A model generated the notes under the pieces. The model was given only the letters and a program-made list of their open reading frames with translations, was not told the DNA's origin and did no database searches. The translations under genes and the position numbers were made by a program. From Desmodesmus armatus (Eukaryota > Chlorophyta > Chlorophyceae > Sphaeropleales > Scenedesmaceae), in contig VIIQ02000730.1 in NCBI GenBank assembly GCA_007449985.2, positions 62,001-126,000 of the forward strand: a stretch of DNA of 64,000 nt. Direction: 5' to 3'. Positions 1 to 11,300 of this stretch are shown piece after piece (the first letter of the stretch is position 1; each line of letters begins with the position of its first letter).

Positions 1-3000
1 GCTGTCCAGCAGGGCAGCAGCGGCCGCCAGGACGCTGCAGGTGCCAATCTCCCTGGCTTCCCGGTCTTCCTTGCAGTCGCCATCCCACAGCTTCTGCAGG
101 AGGCCGCTGCCAACTCCCCACCCACCAGCAGACCTGACAGCTGCCAGGGCGGCGTTCACACGCTCCCAGCTAGACCCCACTGTCCCAGACGATGCCGCTG
201 CTGCGGCAGCCGCTGCCTCTGGCTGGAAGCCCATGTGGCGCAGCAGGGCGGCCGTGACATCAGCAGCAGGGGTGTCAGCAGCTGTTGCTGCACCTGCTGC
301 CAACACCTGCACAAGCTCCTGCTGGTAGTCGACGGGGCCGTTGAAATAATCTGAGGGGCGGCTGTGCCTGCCGTAATTCTGGCCAGCTGCTGGCAGCAGC
401 GCGCAGACGCGTGCCAGGCACTCAACGTCGACTGCTGCTGCAAAGCGCTCCAGCACGGCGTTGGCTGTGCTCCTGGGCAGGACCATGTACAGCTGTACCA
501 GCTGAGCGGCAGCCACCCACTCCGCTCTTGCGATGCTGTGCAGGATGCGCAGGTCCCGTGTGCCCAGGTCGGGGCACAGGATGGGGACAGACATCACCTG
601 CTTGCCAAGCAGCAGCGCCTCGACCACCCCGTCTACCAACTGCTCTGCTGACTTTGCTGCTGGCAGGCCGCCCTGTGTTGCTGCCAGGAGGCGAGGGCAG
701 GCCTCCTGTAGCTGGGCTAGGCGGTGCCGGATGCGGCTCCAGGCCGTGATGTCATCCATGGGGGGATACTGCCTCGAATGAGCGACTCGCTGCTGCCGTT
801 GCGGATCAGCAGTTGGAGGGCCCCCACATCCTCTACCGAATCATGGCTGGGGGTATCGTACCAGGGAAAAGGGGCCCCGTTGCCGTCCTCAGGCCAAGCA
901 TAATGCTGGGGGGATGTTGGGTCCCATGTGCGGTACTCCGGGCGTGCTGCCCATGCAGAGGCCTTCAGGATCACTGCGCACAGGCCTGGAGCTGCCGCGT
1001 CGCTGCTGCTGTCCTGCAACTGCTTCAGCAGTTCGTAGTGGGACAACAGCACAGCCGGCTGCGCGTCATCCTGCGACCCGCTGTCCTTCTCCACCAGGGG
1101 CCCACAGCCCTCGGCGAACCACAGCTCCATGGCCATGTGTGCAGCCATGCAGCAGCTGCGCAGGGGCACTTCCACCGGGCGGCTGCGCTGCTTCTGCTCC
1201 GCAGTCACCCACTCCTGCACGAAGGAGCCCTCAGGGCCCCAGTTGGCACTGCTGATGGGCTCCAGCTTGCTGGCTGCCTGCTGGCACTGCTCAGCCCAGT
1301 GCTGCAGCACACCTGACAGTGCATGGCTGTCGGTCTTCCCGCCCTGCCAGTACAGCCCCATCTCCCCGCAAACCTCCCGCACCCTGCTGGGGCCCCCAGC
1401 GGGCTGCAGCAGTGTGGTGAGCAGCTGCTCGGCAATGACCCAGCTTTGCCTAGCAGCGCTGTACGCCTCCCGACATTCACATGCCCTTGCTGCCTCTGGA
1501 ACAGCTGCTGCTGCATCGTAGTAGATGACTGCAGCAGCTGGCAGCAGCGCACAGACCTCGGCCAGCAAGCGCGCTGGGGCTGTGCTGCCGAAGTCCTGCA
1601 GCAGCGCTGCAGCAGTGGCCCAGTCATCGCTGTCGTCAGCTGACACCACGGCTAGAGCCACCTCCCATGCAGGTCCTGCCTCCTGCAGACCCCCCAGCAT
1701 GTTCAGCGCAACCGGCATGAGTTCAGCGGCAATCAGAGGTGCTGCCTGCTGCATGAAGCGCGTGCAGGCAGCAGCAGCTGCGTCCTCAACCTCAGGCTGC
1801 GCTGGCGCTGGTGCAGCAGCCTGGGTGTTGGCTGCTGCACCTTGCGCTGCTGCCTGTGCTGGAGAGCTGCCGTTTGCATCCGAAGCTGCATCCTCGGCCT
1901 CATCCTTTGCCGCTGATGGTGCTGGTGCAGCAGCTTGCGTGGCGGCTGCTGCGCCTTGGTCTGTTGCCTGTGCTGACGTGTTGCTGTCAGCAGCACCAGC
2001 ACCACCAGCAGCAGCAGCCTCAACCTCTGTATCCGGCGCTGCTGGTGCAGCAGCCTGGGGCTCAGCCGCTGCACCCTGCACTGTCACCTTTGCTGGGGGA
2101 GTGCTGTCAGCAACCTGTGCCTTGCTAATGACGCTGCCTGCGCCTGCGCCTGCGCCTGCCTTGCCGCTGCTGCTGCCCTGCGACAGCAGAGGCATCAGGC
2201 GCAGGGCCTGAATCTGAGCAAAGGACCACCACTCTTGATCAAGAGGATGCTCCTTAGCAGGACTGGCTGCCATGCTGTCTGTGCTGCTAGCTTCGTCTGG
2301 GGTGCTCGTGCTGGTGCTGCTGCCTGTGTCCGTAAGCGTACTGTCAGCTTTACGGTCAGCACTACTGTCAGCACTCCTGGCAGCTGGCTCTGACTCCCTC
2401 CAGCGATAGAAGATGGGCTCCATGCTGGCCGGCAGTGAGGGCAGGATGCCGGGCATGGTGGGGCAGCTGATGGGCCGCAGGGGGTTGTCCAGCAGGGCTG
2501 CCTCAGCAGCACGCTGAGCAGGGGTCAGGACTGCAGGGGCAGGGGGAGGCAGCAGGCAAAAGCGGCAAGGGAGCCGAGTCAGATGGCTTTAGAACAGGAC
2601 CTGACAGGCGTGCTGAGTGATCTGTCCAGCAGTATCAAGTACTCTGTCCAGCTAGCATGTGGCCGGCATGAACAGCCAGTGGCAACGCGTCGACTGCCTG
2701 CACCACAATCTTGGAGCGAAGCTAACCCACCTCGCCTCTTGTCTACCAGGCCAGCCACTCCAGCGATGCTTGCAGCCAGCAGCAGGCCCGCAGCAGCGCT
2801 GCCAGACGTCACCAGCACCACCGGCAGGAGCCCCGCTGCGCCAGGAGCCACAAACACTCCCAGCATTGCCAGAGCAGTAGCTGCAGTAGCCACCTGACTG
2901 GCAGCGCTGCTGCTGGCGGTCTGCACTGTGCCTGGCGCTGCCTGGGGCTCACTGCTGTTGCTGCACACCCCAGCTGCTCCCTCGTCATCGGCGACAGGAT

Positions 3001-5228
3001 CGTCAGCAGCAGCAGAAGGGGTGGCGTCCCTCATGCGGTAGAAGGTGGGCTCGATGCTGGAAGGCAGCATGGGCAGGAAGCCGGGCCATGTGGGGCAGCT
3101 GATGGGGCGCAGGGGGCTGTCAAACAGGGCCGCCTCGGCAGCACGCTGGGCGGGTGTGGCAGCTGAGGCAGTGGACAACACAGGCGCAGCAGGGAGCAGG
3201 GAGAACGCGTCAGCAACTGTTGCTGGATGTCGATACTGAGAGCATTTGGATGTGTTCTGCAGTCCTCAGTGCTCAGGTTGTTTCAACTTTGTAAGGTCGG
3301 TTACTTGTACTGCTTGACTGTACTCTTCCCTGCACTCCGCTTGCAACGAAAGAGGTTGACAGGAGGTTGTCACGCGCTGCACATGCAGCTTGTCAAGCTG
3401 CCAACTACGCGCAGCCTCACCCACCTCGCCTCCTGTCTACCAGACCAGCCACTCCCGCAATGCTGGCAGCCAGCAGCAAGCCGGCAGCAGCAGTGGCTGC
3501 CGTCACCAGCACCACTGGCAGCAGGCTCATGGCATCAGGGCTCAGCAGCACCCGCAGGGCAGCCAGTGCAGCAGCGGTATCCACTGCTGCTGCTGCTGTG
3601 CTGGCACCGCTGTCGGCAGCCTGTGCAGTGCTGCTGCTGCTGGCAGCATCCTGCTGCTGCTTGGCAAGGCGCCTGACTGCGTCCTGCAGCTGCAGCAGGA
3701 AGTCACCTGGTGCTGTGCTGGTGCTGGCCTGTGCAGCAGGCAGCTCTACTGCTGCTGCAGTTGCTGCTGCCAGGGCGTCAATCTGCTGTGCCACCGCTGA
3801 CAGCGCCTCACCAGCTGCTGCTGCAGCAGGGTCGGCAGCTGGCAGTGTGGCGGACAGTCCATCCTTGCTGGCTGTAGCCAGCTGCTGTGCAGGGGCCGGC
3901 TCTGCTGTGGTGCTGTGGACTGATGGGGCCTGCTTGATGGGGGCTGACCTGCAGGAATGAGGTGAGATGGCAGCATATGTGTGCCCGCAGGGGTGAACAA
4001 CAGGCAGCAGGCATGACTGGGGTGCGGGTGTCAGTGACGCAAGGGGATCACCACTGTGCAGATGGCGATTGTATGAAGAGGGTGTGGCTTCGTGAGGGAT
4101 GTTACTGAAGGATGTGCAGGGCCTTGCAGCACCAGCATCGGCAGTGTTGCAATGACTAATGGTGTGGTAGGCACACAATGACACACACTGTGTGGCACAC
4201 AGTGACCCCTATTTGTGATAGGCACACAGTGAGCCCAGTGATAGGCATACAGTGAGCAGACAGTGAGTCCAGCCTGTGCTGCCTGTTGCCATTCCTGTGA
4301 CATGCAGCACAGGCTGATGCATGCATATACAACAGCGAGCTGTGCTGCTGGGCAGCCACCACTGTCACAACCTCGTGCACTCAGCGCCTGTTCAGCATTG
4401 AAAGGGCACCAGTGTCACTCACCCGACCAAAGGCTCTTCTGGGAACAGGAGAGCATCCTGCAAGCACACACCAGGGCAAGCTTGGTCAGCCTTTGGGAGC
4501 TGCCATACCAGTGCCTCGTCGGGAAGGGCCGCAAGCCACAGGGCCAACACAGCCATTCAGGCAGGTGCTGCTTCCTTGCGTGGCAACAGCAAGCATATGG
4601 CAGTCAGTGTCGGATCCAACCTCCCACTCACCACCAGTTTCACAGGTAGCGTTGCAGTGCCCCAGAGTGTCCGCAGCAGGGACCTGGGGCGCTTGACAGG
4701 GGCCCTGGGGGTATCAGCAGGCTCAACATCAGGCCTCTCTGCAGTTGCTGTGGCAGCAGAGCAGGGCTGGATGGCACTGCTTGGTGTGGGTGCTGATGTC
4801 AGCGAAGGCACAGGGGGTATCAGGGGTGGCACAATGGGGTTGGTGACCCGGTCCTTGGCCAAGATAGCTACGAACTGCAGCAAGAAAACACGTTCAGACG
4901 GGCAGCAGTGAGCATTCATCGTCCAAAGCGGGAGGGGGGTGCAGTAGTGGTTGGTCCAAGGGTGACGGACGCTTACGCTGAAGAAGGCCAGAGCAGTGAC
5001 GCTGAGCAGTTGCCTCGCACTGGCACTTCCAGGGTGTGGTTGCTGCTCTGTGGGGTCCGCACTGTTGCCCGCACTGGCGTTGATGGTGGGTTGTTTCACC
5101 CTGGGGTTCCGTGGGGTGACGTATGGCAGAGCTGGCTGCCCAAGCCGCCATCTGAGAGGTGCCGACACCAAACGTGCGCTCCGTGCACCCCTGAGGGGCG
5201 TTGAGACAGTGTGCTGCCTGGAGATCAT
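1..5228 (-). CDS. Putative plastid-targeted protein with internal tandem duplication (3' partial)
   Basis: Function not recognised. Six exons with matching phases: 5228-4977, 4874-4632, 4457-4423 (35 nt), 3948-3425, 3216-2731 and 2530 to the window edge. The N-terminus (MISRQHTVSTPLRGARSARL...) is Ser/Arg-rich and lacks acids, like a chloroplast transit peptide. A hydrophobic segment (LLSVTALAFFSFVAILA) spans the exon 1-2 junction. Two near-identical modules follow: a hydrophobic stretch (GLLLAASIAGVAGLVD) ending in RRG at a phase-1 GTGGGT donor, then, across the intron, TPAQRAAEAAL-[FL]D-x-PLRPISCPT and an EPxFYRxR motif. Module A is at about 3425-3510 and 2731-2820; module B at 3050-3180 and 2400-2528. 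The rest is long Ala/Gln/Glu-rich sequence. The last exon is open to base 1 only if one C is added to a six-C run (minus strand, 760-765); the codons on both sides look coding. The product is membrane-associated by inference; the role is unknown. Confidence 0.75.
3949..4422 (-). repeat. Intron with degenerate CACACAGTGA minisatellite
   Basis: This 474-nt intron of the plastid-targeted gene carries, around 4165-4270, six or more imperfect copies of a 10-17 nt unit related to GGCACACAGTGA, separated by short spacers. No coding potential is seen there. Confidence 0.6.
4423..4457 (-). other. 35-nt microexon of the plastid-targeted gene
   Basis: A small exon between a TTGCAG acceptor and a GTGAGT donor encodes DALLFPEEPLVG plus two bases. 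It enters in phase 0 after the exon ending KLV (donor at 4631) and leaves in phase 2 into the exon beginning G|TCAGCC at 3948, so the frame is kept only if it is included. It is too short to be found by ORF search. Confidence 0.7.
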
Positions 5229-5503
5229 GTTGGAAGCTCGGAATACTATTTCCGCATCCTCGCGCCGTCCTGAGGCGTGTCAACCCTCCAAACGTGATTA
5301 TTTAGGCGTGATGGTAACGACAACGCAGACCTAAGGTTCCTCGCTGCCACGACAACAAAACCCTGGGGCACACAGCCCCAGTCAACATTGCTGAGCATTG
5401 GACTGTGCCAGCACTGTTGCAGTACGCAGAGCATTAGACTGTGAAAGGAATGCTGAAATGTACTCAGCCCCCCCTCCTACACTCACACACAGTTTTGCAT
5501 TGA
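5229..5503. promoter_or_regulatory. Short divergent intergenic region (shared promoter)
   Basis: Only 275 bases separate the start of the minus-strand plastid-targeted gene from the plus-strand NHL-like gene, so both promoters must lie here or overlap the genes. An AT-rich element reading CTAAATAATC on the minus strand (about 5296-5306) is the best TATA-like candidate for the leftward gene. Nothing else stands out. Confidence 0.4.
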
Positions 5504-7803
5504 ATGGCGAGAAGTACCAGTGGTATGGCATTCCTCAACCTGCTGACCCCTGACCTTCTCCCATCGCTGCTCGCACACCTGACACGGCAAGATGCTGCAG
5601 TCCTTGCCATTGCTTGCAAGCAGTCTGCAAACACCTACAACGCCCTTCTCAGCACAGCAGTCAATGCCACCCCTTTGTACACACCCGCAGCAAGGGTCAT
5701 CATCTGTGCATCCGACAGCTCCTGTTGCTGCCGCTGACCTGCAAGGGGGGGGGGGGGGCGTATCTGGAAATGCTAACACACACAAACGCAGTCACCCAAA
5801 ATACACGTAGCCAAGCAGGTTGCAGCACCAGTGGCCAGCAGTGCCACTTGCAGGCTGTCAATGTCTGCACAGGTGGCCACAGCAAACGCGAGTGAGTTTG
5901 ACTGCACTGCAAGTCCCATCTCCGCCAGGCAAGCCTGTCGGGAGCCCCCTTGCCAAGCATGCCGATCATGGATGTAAATTGTTGCTAGCAGGTTCTTGGC
6001 GGTTCCTAGCTTGCTTGGCTGTTACCTTGTTTTCAGTGGCTGTTACTGCCAGCCTGGCAGGGTGCACAAACATGTCCCACCTGGCACGCCTGCTTTTCAA
6101 AAGGAAGTGAGAGGGCCTCTCATCTGAGGTCCCTTTTCTTGCCCTCTTCATCTCTGCAGCTTGCCATGGCTCACCGGCATTTGTGTGAGCCCTTACGGCC
6201 ACTCCCTGTACGTGGCAGCGTATGACACCGAGACGGATTCAGCTGCCATCCTTCACTTCAGCCCTGGCCAAACCAGGCAAGTGACAGGTGCAGCAACCAT
6301 GCTTACTGACCGGCTGGTTGACTTGGGAGTGGCAAGTCAGGTGTTACCAGCGCGCACCTTGGAATGCACACAGTGACTTACAGCTTGCAAGCCCGCTGTA
6401 TTGCAATGAGATAGTGCTCCAAGCAAGGCAACCTCTAACTTATCACATGGAGCACACAAAGCTCCCTGGCGGTGGCAACTTGCGGCTCATTTTCTTGTAC
6501 TGGTGCTAGCACCCGTGCTGCTGCTCCTGTGTGCTGCAGACGCCACGGCGGCCTGGTGACAGGCCCTGCCATCGAGCACCCTGAGGGCCTGGCCATTGCA
6601 AGGCAGGCCTGCTTCGTAGCCAGTGCAGGCAACGCAGCCATCATTGCTGTGGCATTGCAGGGCAGCAGCCGTAGTGCCATACTGCAGCGGCTGGCCCTGG
6701 CAGAAGATGCAGTGCCATGGGGGATGGCAGTATAGGACCCCTCAAAATACCCTCTGCACGCACGTGCTGTCAGGGCTGCTGATGCCCCACAGCATGATGT
6801 CACGCAGCATGTTGGCGACCCTGAGGCGGATGCACGGCCGCAGCATGCACAGGCGGCATGGGCGTCAGCGCCTAGTACGGCTGCGACAAACTCAAGCCGC
6901 AAGGACACCGGTGCCGCGCACCAGCCCAGCACCACCACAGCGACGTTCAGTCCTGCGGCAGCCGCATGTGATCGCCGTTATGCTGGCAGTTGCTGTGCTG
7001 ATGTGGCTCAGGGGTGCCTGCTGGTTGCGGTGCAGTCGGACGAGGCAAAGAAGACCTGGTGGCTGCCTCCCGCCGGCCCACCCAGTGGCTCACTGCTGTG
7101 CATGGCACAGGGCGATGGGGCCAGGATGCTGGGGTGGAGAGAGTGGAGCAAGGTGAAGATCAAGCGGCCCAGCGGAGTCACCATCGACCATGCAGGTGTG
7201 TCAGTGCAGCTGACGGACGGGCAGCAGTGTGCTGACGTATAGATACATGCGGGCCATGGATGCAAGCGCAAGGTGATAACCTGTACGCGCCAGGGGAGTG
7301 TTTTCGCTGTGCTTGACCTGTGGCGCCGTTTGCGGGCCAAGAGCTAGTGCTGCCGTCAGCTGGGTATTTGCATGCACTGAATCGAGGTTTGAAGTAAGGT
7401 TAGGGCTTCATGCTTGTGGGCTGAGCGCTTGAGTGACAAATTGGTGCTGTTTGCAGGCCATGTGTGGACAGCCTCCCTGGAGCGGCTGCTGCTGCGGTTT
7501 GCGGGCCCGTCCCATGGCCAAAGTGGCAGCCTCCTACAGCAGCTGGATCTACTGCAGGTGCTGCCCCGCTTTGCAGGGGAGCTATATCCCATGGTGCAGG
7601 CTGTCATGCAAATGAGCTCGCACAAAGGGTGCAGCAGTCTGCTGATCGTCACCATGCATGCAGGACCCAGGTCGCGGGGTGCAGCTGCTGTTCTGAGGTT
7701 GGAGAGTGGCCCAGCACAAGCCGCTGTTAGATTGGTGACCTGCTGGGGTGTGGAAGGCTCCGGACTGAGGATGGGGCAGCCCGACATGGTGTGTATCCGG
7801 TAG
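5504..7803 (+). CDS. NHL/beta-propeller-like repeat protein
   Basis: Likely a scaffold or binding protein; no catalytic motif is visible. Supported exons: 5504 to about 5690 (donor uncertain), 5854-5891, 6160-6276, 6540-6729, 7012-7195 and 7457-7803. From exon 2 on, phases agree. The start (MARSTSGMAFLNLLTPDLL) is followed by a leucine-rich helix resembling an F-box, but the match is weak. NHL-type blades are seen in LPWLTGICVSPYGHSLYVAA, in HPEGLAIARQACFVASAGN and in KRPSGVTIDHAG, each with the pattern P-x-G-[IVL]-x-[IVL] followed by a short beta strand. The intron after exon 3 appears to use a GC donor (CCAG|GCAAGT at 6277). The predicted length of about 350 residues suits a small propeller. 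It shares a divergent promoter with the gene to its left and precedes the CHASE kinase in the same orientation. The first intron could be placed differently. Confidence 0.7.
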
Positions 7804-8356
7804 AAATGTACAGAGGAAGCCAGCCTGGCAGGCTTTTCCACGTCTCTGTCTCTCCTACCACTGGATACGGACAGGTCTGACAGTCAGAGTGTCCATTTCT
7901 GGTGTCAAATTCAAAGTTAACGCTTTGTTTGAGTTGCTAGCATAAGATAAGGAGGAACTTGAGGTCCCTGAACAGTGATCACAAGAAAATATCCCGAAGG
8001 GCACAGCAACAAGGCGACAACGTACCGGACTTAATCTATCACAACCAAAAAAAATCTCAATCGGGGTCATTCTTCGTGCTGAAGGGTTCTGAGAGTTTGA
8101 GGTGCCGACGGACTGCTCGTGGTTGCAAGGAGGCGCACCTACAGCAAACGTTATTGGAAACCAACAGATTCATCCATCTCCCTGCGTGATCGTTGGGAAT
8201 TCGCTCTTAACTTGCGTTTCGGGACTTGTGTTTCCTGTGCTGGTCTGAAGGGAAAGGCCTTCCTGTCAACTTCCACCTACTATCAGGGCACAAGAGAAGT
8301 CAATATCGTACTGCGCCCCTGCTGATCAGCTGAAGGGAAGGCAGCAGACAACAGTG
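7804..8356. other. Intergenic region, compositionally distinct
   Basis: No gene is supported here. From about 7880 to 8330 the sequence is visibly more AT-rich and lacks the CAG/GCTG triplet bias of its flanks. The ORFs within it (60-76 residues) show no recognisable domain. It probably holds the promoter and 5' leader of the CHASE kinase gene. Confidence 0.4.
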
Positions 8357-11300
8357 ATGGCAGTCACACCCATTCTCAGCAATCCGTCGAGCCTGGGCGT
8401 GAGCAAGTGACAGGCAAATGCCGGGAAATAATGAAACTGACAAGGTGGGTTTGGCTATGCTTGGGTGTGGCTGCCCCTCCTTGTCCACAGCTCCCTCCTG
8501 TCTGTGGCATTGCTGTTGCGGGTGCTGTTGCATCGCACTGATGGTGGTGTCGTGGTTTTATCCCCAGCGTCAAAAAGCTTGTGTAGTGTGAGACTTCAGT
8601 GATCTCACCACCTCAAGCTGCTGTTCTGCCTGGCCCCGCCTTCCCTCGCCTGGGCTGCTTCTGGCCTGGGGGTCTGCTGGTTCGCTTGATTGGCAGGCAC
8701 GGACGGAGCTGCAGAAGGAGGTGCTGGACCTGCTGTCACAGCAGGCGCCGTCAGACCCAGCCCTAAGGACCTCCAGCAGGACAGCCCTCCTGCAGCCAGG
8801 GACGCCCTCGGCAAACTGCAGCAGTCCATCCAACGGCAAGGCGCTAGTGCTGCAGCGCTCCTCAAGCCTTGACGGCATACTCAGTTCCAAGGATGACCAG
8901 GACCCAGTGGTGCTGGCAATGCCGGATGATCCGCAGCGGCCGCCAGAGCATGCCAGCAATGGCTCCATCACCAGGGCGTGGCTGGCAGACATGGCTCGGG
9001 GGGTGTCAAAAGAGGCACAGGGACCTCACGCAGCCCTGGCCAACTGCAGACAAGCAGCACGGGTGCGTAAGCCTTGCCAGCGTATGTTGGGATGTGTACA
9101 CGGCACATGCATGTGCACAGATGTTGGGACGAGTCACTTGCACACAGCCGCAGGTGCCAGGTTGGTTCGTCAAGCAGATGCAACAATGCACGAGCAACAG
9201 TTGCATGGGAGCGGGAAGCAATGCAGGGCTAACAAACATCGCCACTACACCAAGCCAGTAGTAGCAGCAGGAGGGTTCAACAGAAGGGGTGCAACGGATT
9301 GAACATTCCCACCGCAAGTAGTGACAGGCTGGCCTGTTCAGCAGTGTTGCATGGCTACCACTGTTGGCCACAGCATGGCAATTGCATGAAGTGTGGTGCT
9401 GCAGAGTCAAAGCCTGAAGCTCGTGTGCCTACGTGTCACTGACCGCAGAGTACTGCGCGGGTGATACGCGCCCACCCGTATGTTGCTGTCGTGTCATTCC
9501 TCACCACCGCCGCCATCATGATTGCGGGTGTGGTCGGCGTGCTGGCAGCCGCCAGCACCGAAACACGCCACCGCATGGACTCATGCAAGGGTGAGCAGGA
9601 ACTGCTATGCTTGCTGCTGGGGTCTGGTTCGCTTTTGGTATCACCTGGGTCCAAGCAGTTGACCGCCAGTAGACTCAGCAAGGCAAAGTCGCTTAGCGGA
9701 CAAGCTGTGAGTCACGAAAGCACCCCGGACATGTGCAGCGGGCTCGAGCACCATAGCAGTTTGAGTAACCCACTATCTCATCGCCCCTGCAGCTCATGTT
9801 GTATGTTCTGCCTTGGCGTGTTGTGCTGCTTCGTGTGTTCTGCTGCAGGGTTTGCCAACAATGCGGCTGTTGCATTTGAAGTGCAGCTGCAGCAGTCCTT
9901 TGCCCCGCTGGTGGCAATGGCAGCCATGATCCACGTGCAGCCCTACTACCCAGCCCTGGCAAAGCGCTTTGATGATATCGCAGCGGAGCTGATTGCGCAG
10001 GTGCGCGGAGGCCTGGTGTTGAGGCACATCCAGCAGCAGGCTGTGACTAGGCTGGCATGCCGTCATCAAAACCCTACACCACTGGATGGCACAGCTGCCT
10101 CTTGTCTGCAGCATAGGCGACATGCAGTGTGCGTCCACATGCCATCTCCTGCACAACAGATGGGAAGCCACTCTTGCAGCAGCCATCTTGGAGTGCGGCT
10201 TTTTTGCTTTTGGTGTATCACGGCACTTGTCAGCAGGACCCTTCTGTGTGCTGTGTTGTGCTGTGCCAGGTGCCTGTGCCCGGAGCCATTGCCAGCCTGC
10301 AGATGTCGCCACAGGGTGTTGTGCGAAGCTTCTACCCGCTCAAGGGGAACGAGGCGGCAATGCTCCACAACCTGCTGAAAGGTGAGCCCTGGGGGTGGAC
10401 ACGTCAAATCAATACAGCCAGCTGCATCGTGTGTGTGGCGGGTGGGTGGGTGGGTTCGTGGAGTTTATTGAACACATGAGTTGCATCCGGAATGTACTTA
10501 CAGTCACATGATGACGTCGATGATGGTGACAGGCCATTCTCAAAAAATGCACCCCGATACGCATATGGGTTTAACAACTTGTGTACTTGGCCAGCAGCAA
10601 GGAAGACAGTGTGGATGCAGAGCTCCCACATGCAGGCAGCTGTGCATGCGCAAGCCGCCAGCATGGTATGCACAGCAGGTTGCAAGAGCCGTGGGTGTTT
10701 TGGCAATGCATGGGGTACTGTGGTGTTGCACTCTGTCTTGTCTGTGCCTGTCTGTCTACCCTCCTCCCTGTCTGTTCGCCGACCAGCACACCTGCCTGCC
10801 TGCCTGTCTGTCGTCCATCAACCCTGCCTTCGTCTGCTGTCTGGGTGTGCTGCAGACCCTGAGAGGCGTGGCGCCTCCCTGGCGACCATCACCAACGGCA
10901 ACCTGACCATGCAGGGGCCTGTGATGCTCAAGCAGGGGTTCAGGGGAGCAGTGGCGCGCACACCCGTGTACTTCAACAACGTGTCTGATGATGAGTGGTT
11001 TGGGTAAGTCGCCCTGCCCGTCCTGCCTGGGCTTGTGCCAGTGGGCCTGCTGCTGCAAGCTATGGAGCATACATATGGGCCTGTGCACTCAACCAGGTGC
11101 CTGCATTGCCCTGGTCAAAGCCAGGATACCGTGGTTGTTGAGCTGCATGGTTTGGCGGATCTCGCAGAGCGCGTTACGCTCGGCAGTGGTGGCCAGTACT
11201 GTGTGGACGGCCTGCTTCAAGCTCACAACATCACTAGGGTCCCGTTGCCTGACTCTGCTGAATGACTGTACATGCACAAGGCTGGCCTGTTACTTCTGCA

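Noticed and set aside
8119..8325. 68-residue ORF upstream of the CHASE kinase
   Set aside because: It does not link in phase to the next kinase exon; the short exon at 8357-8398 does.
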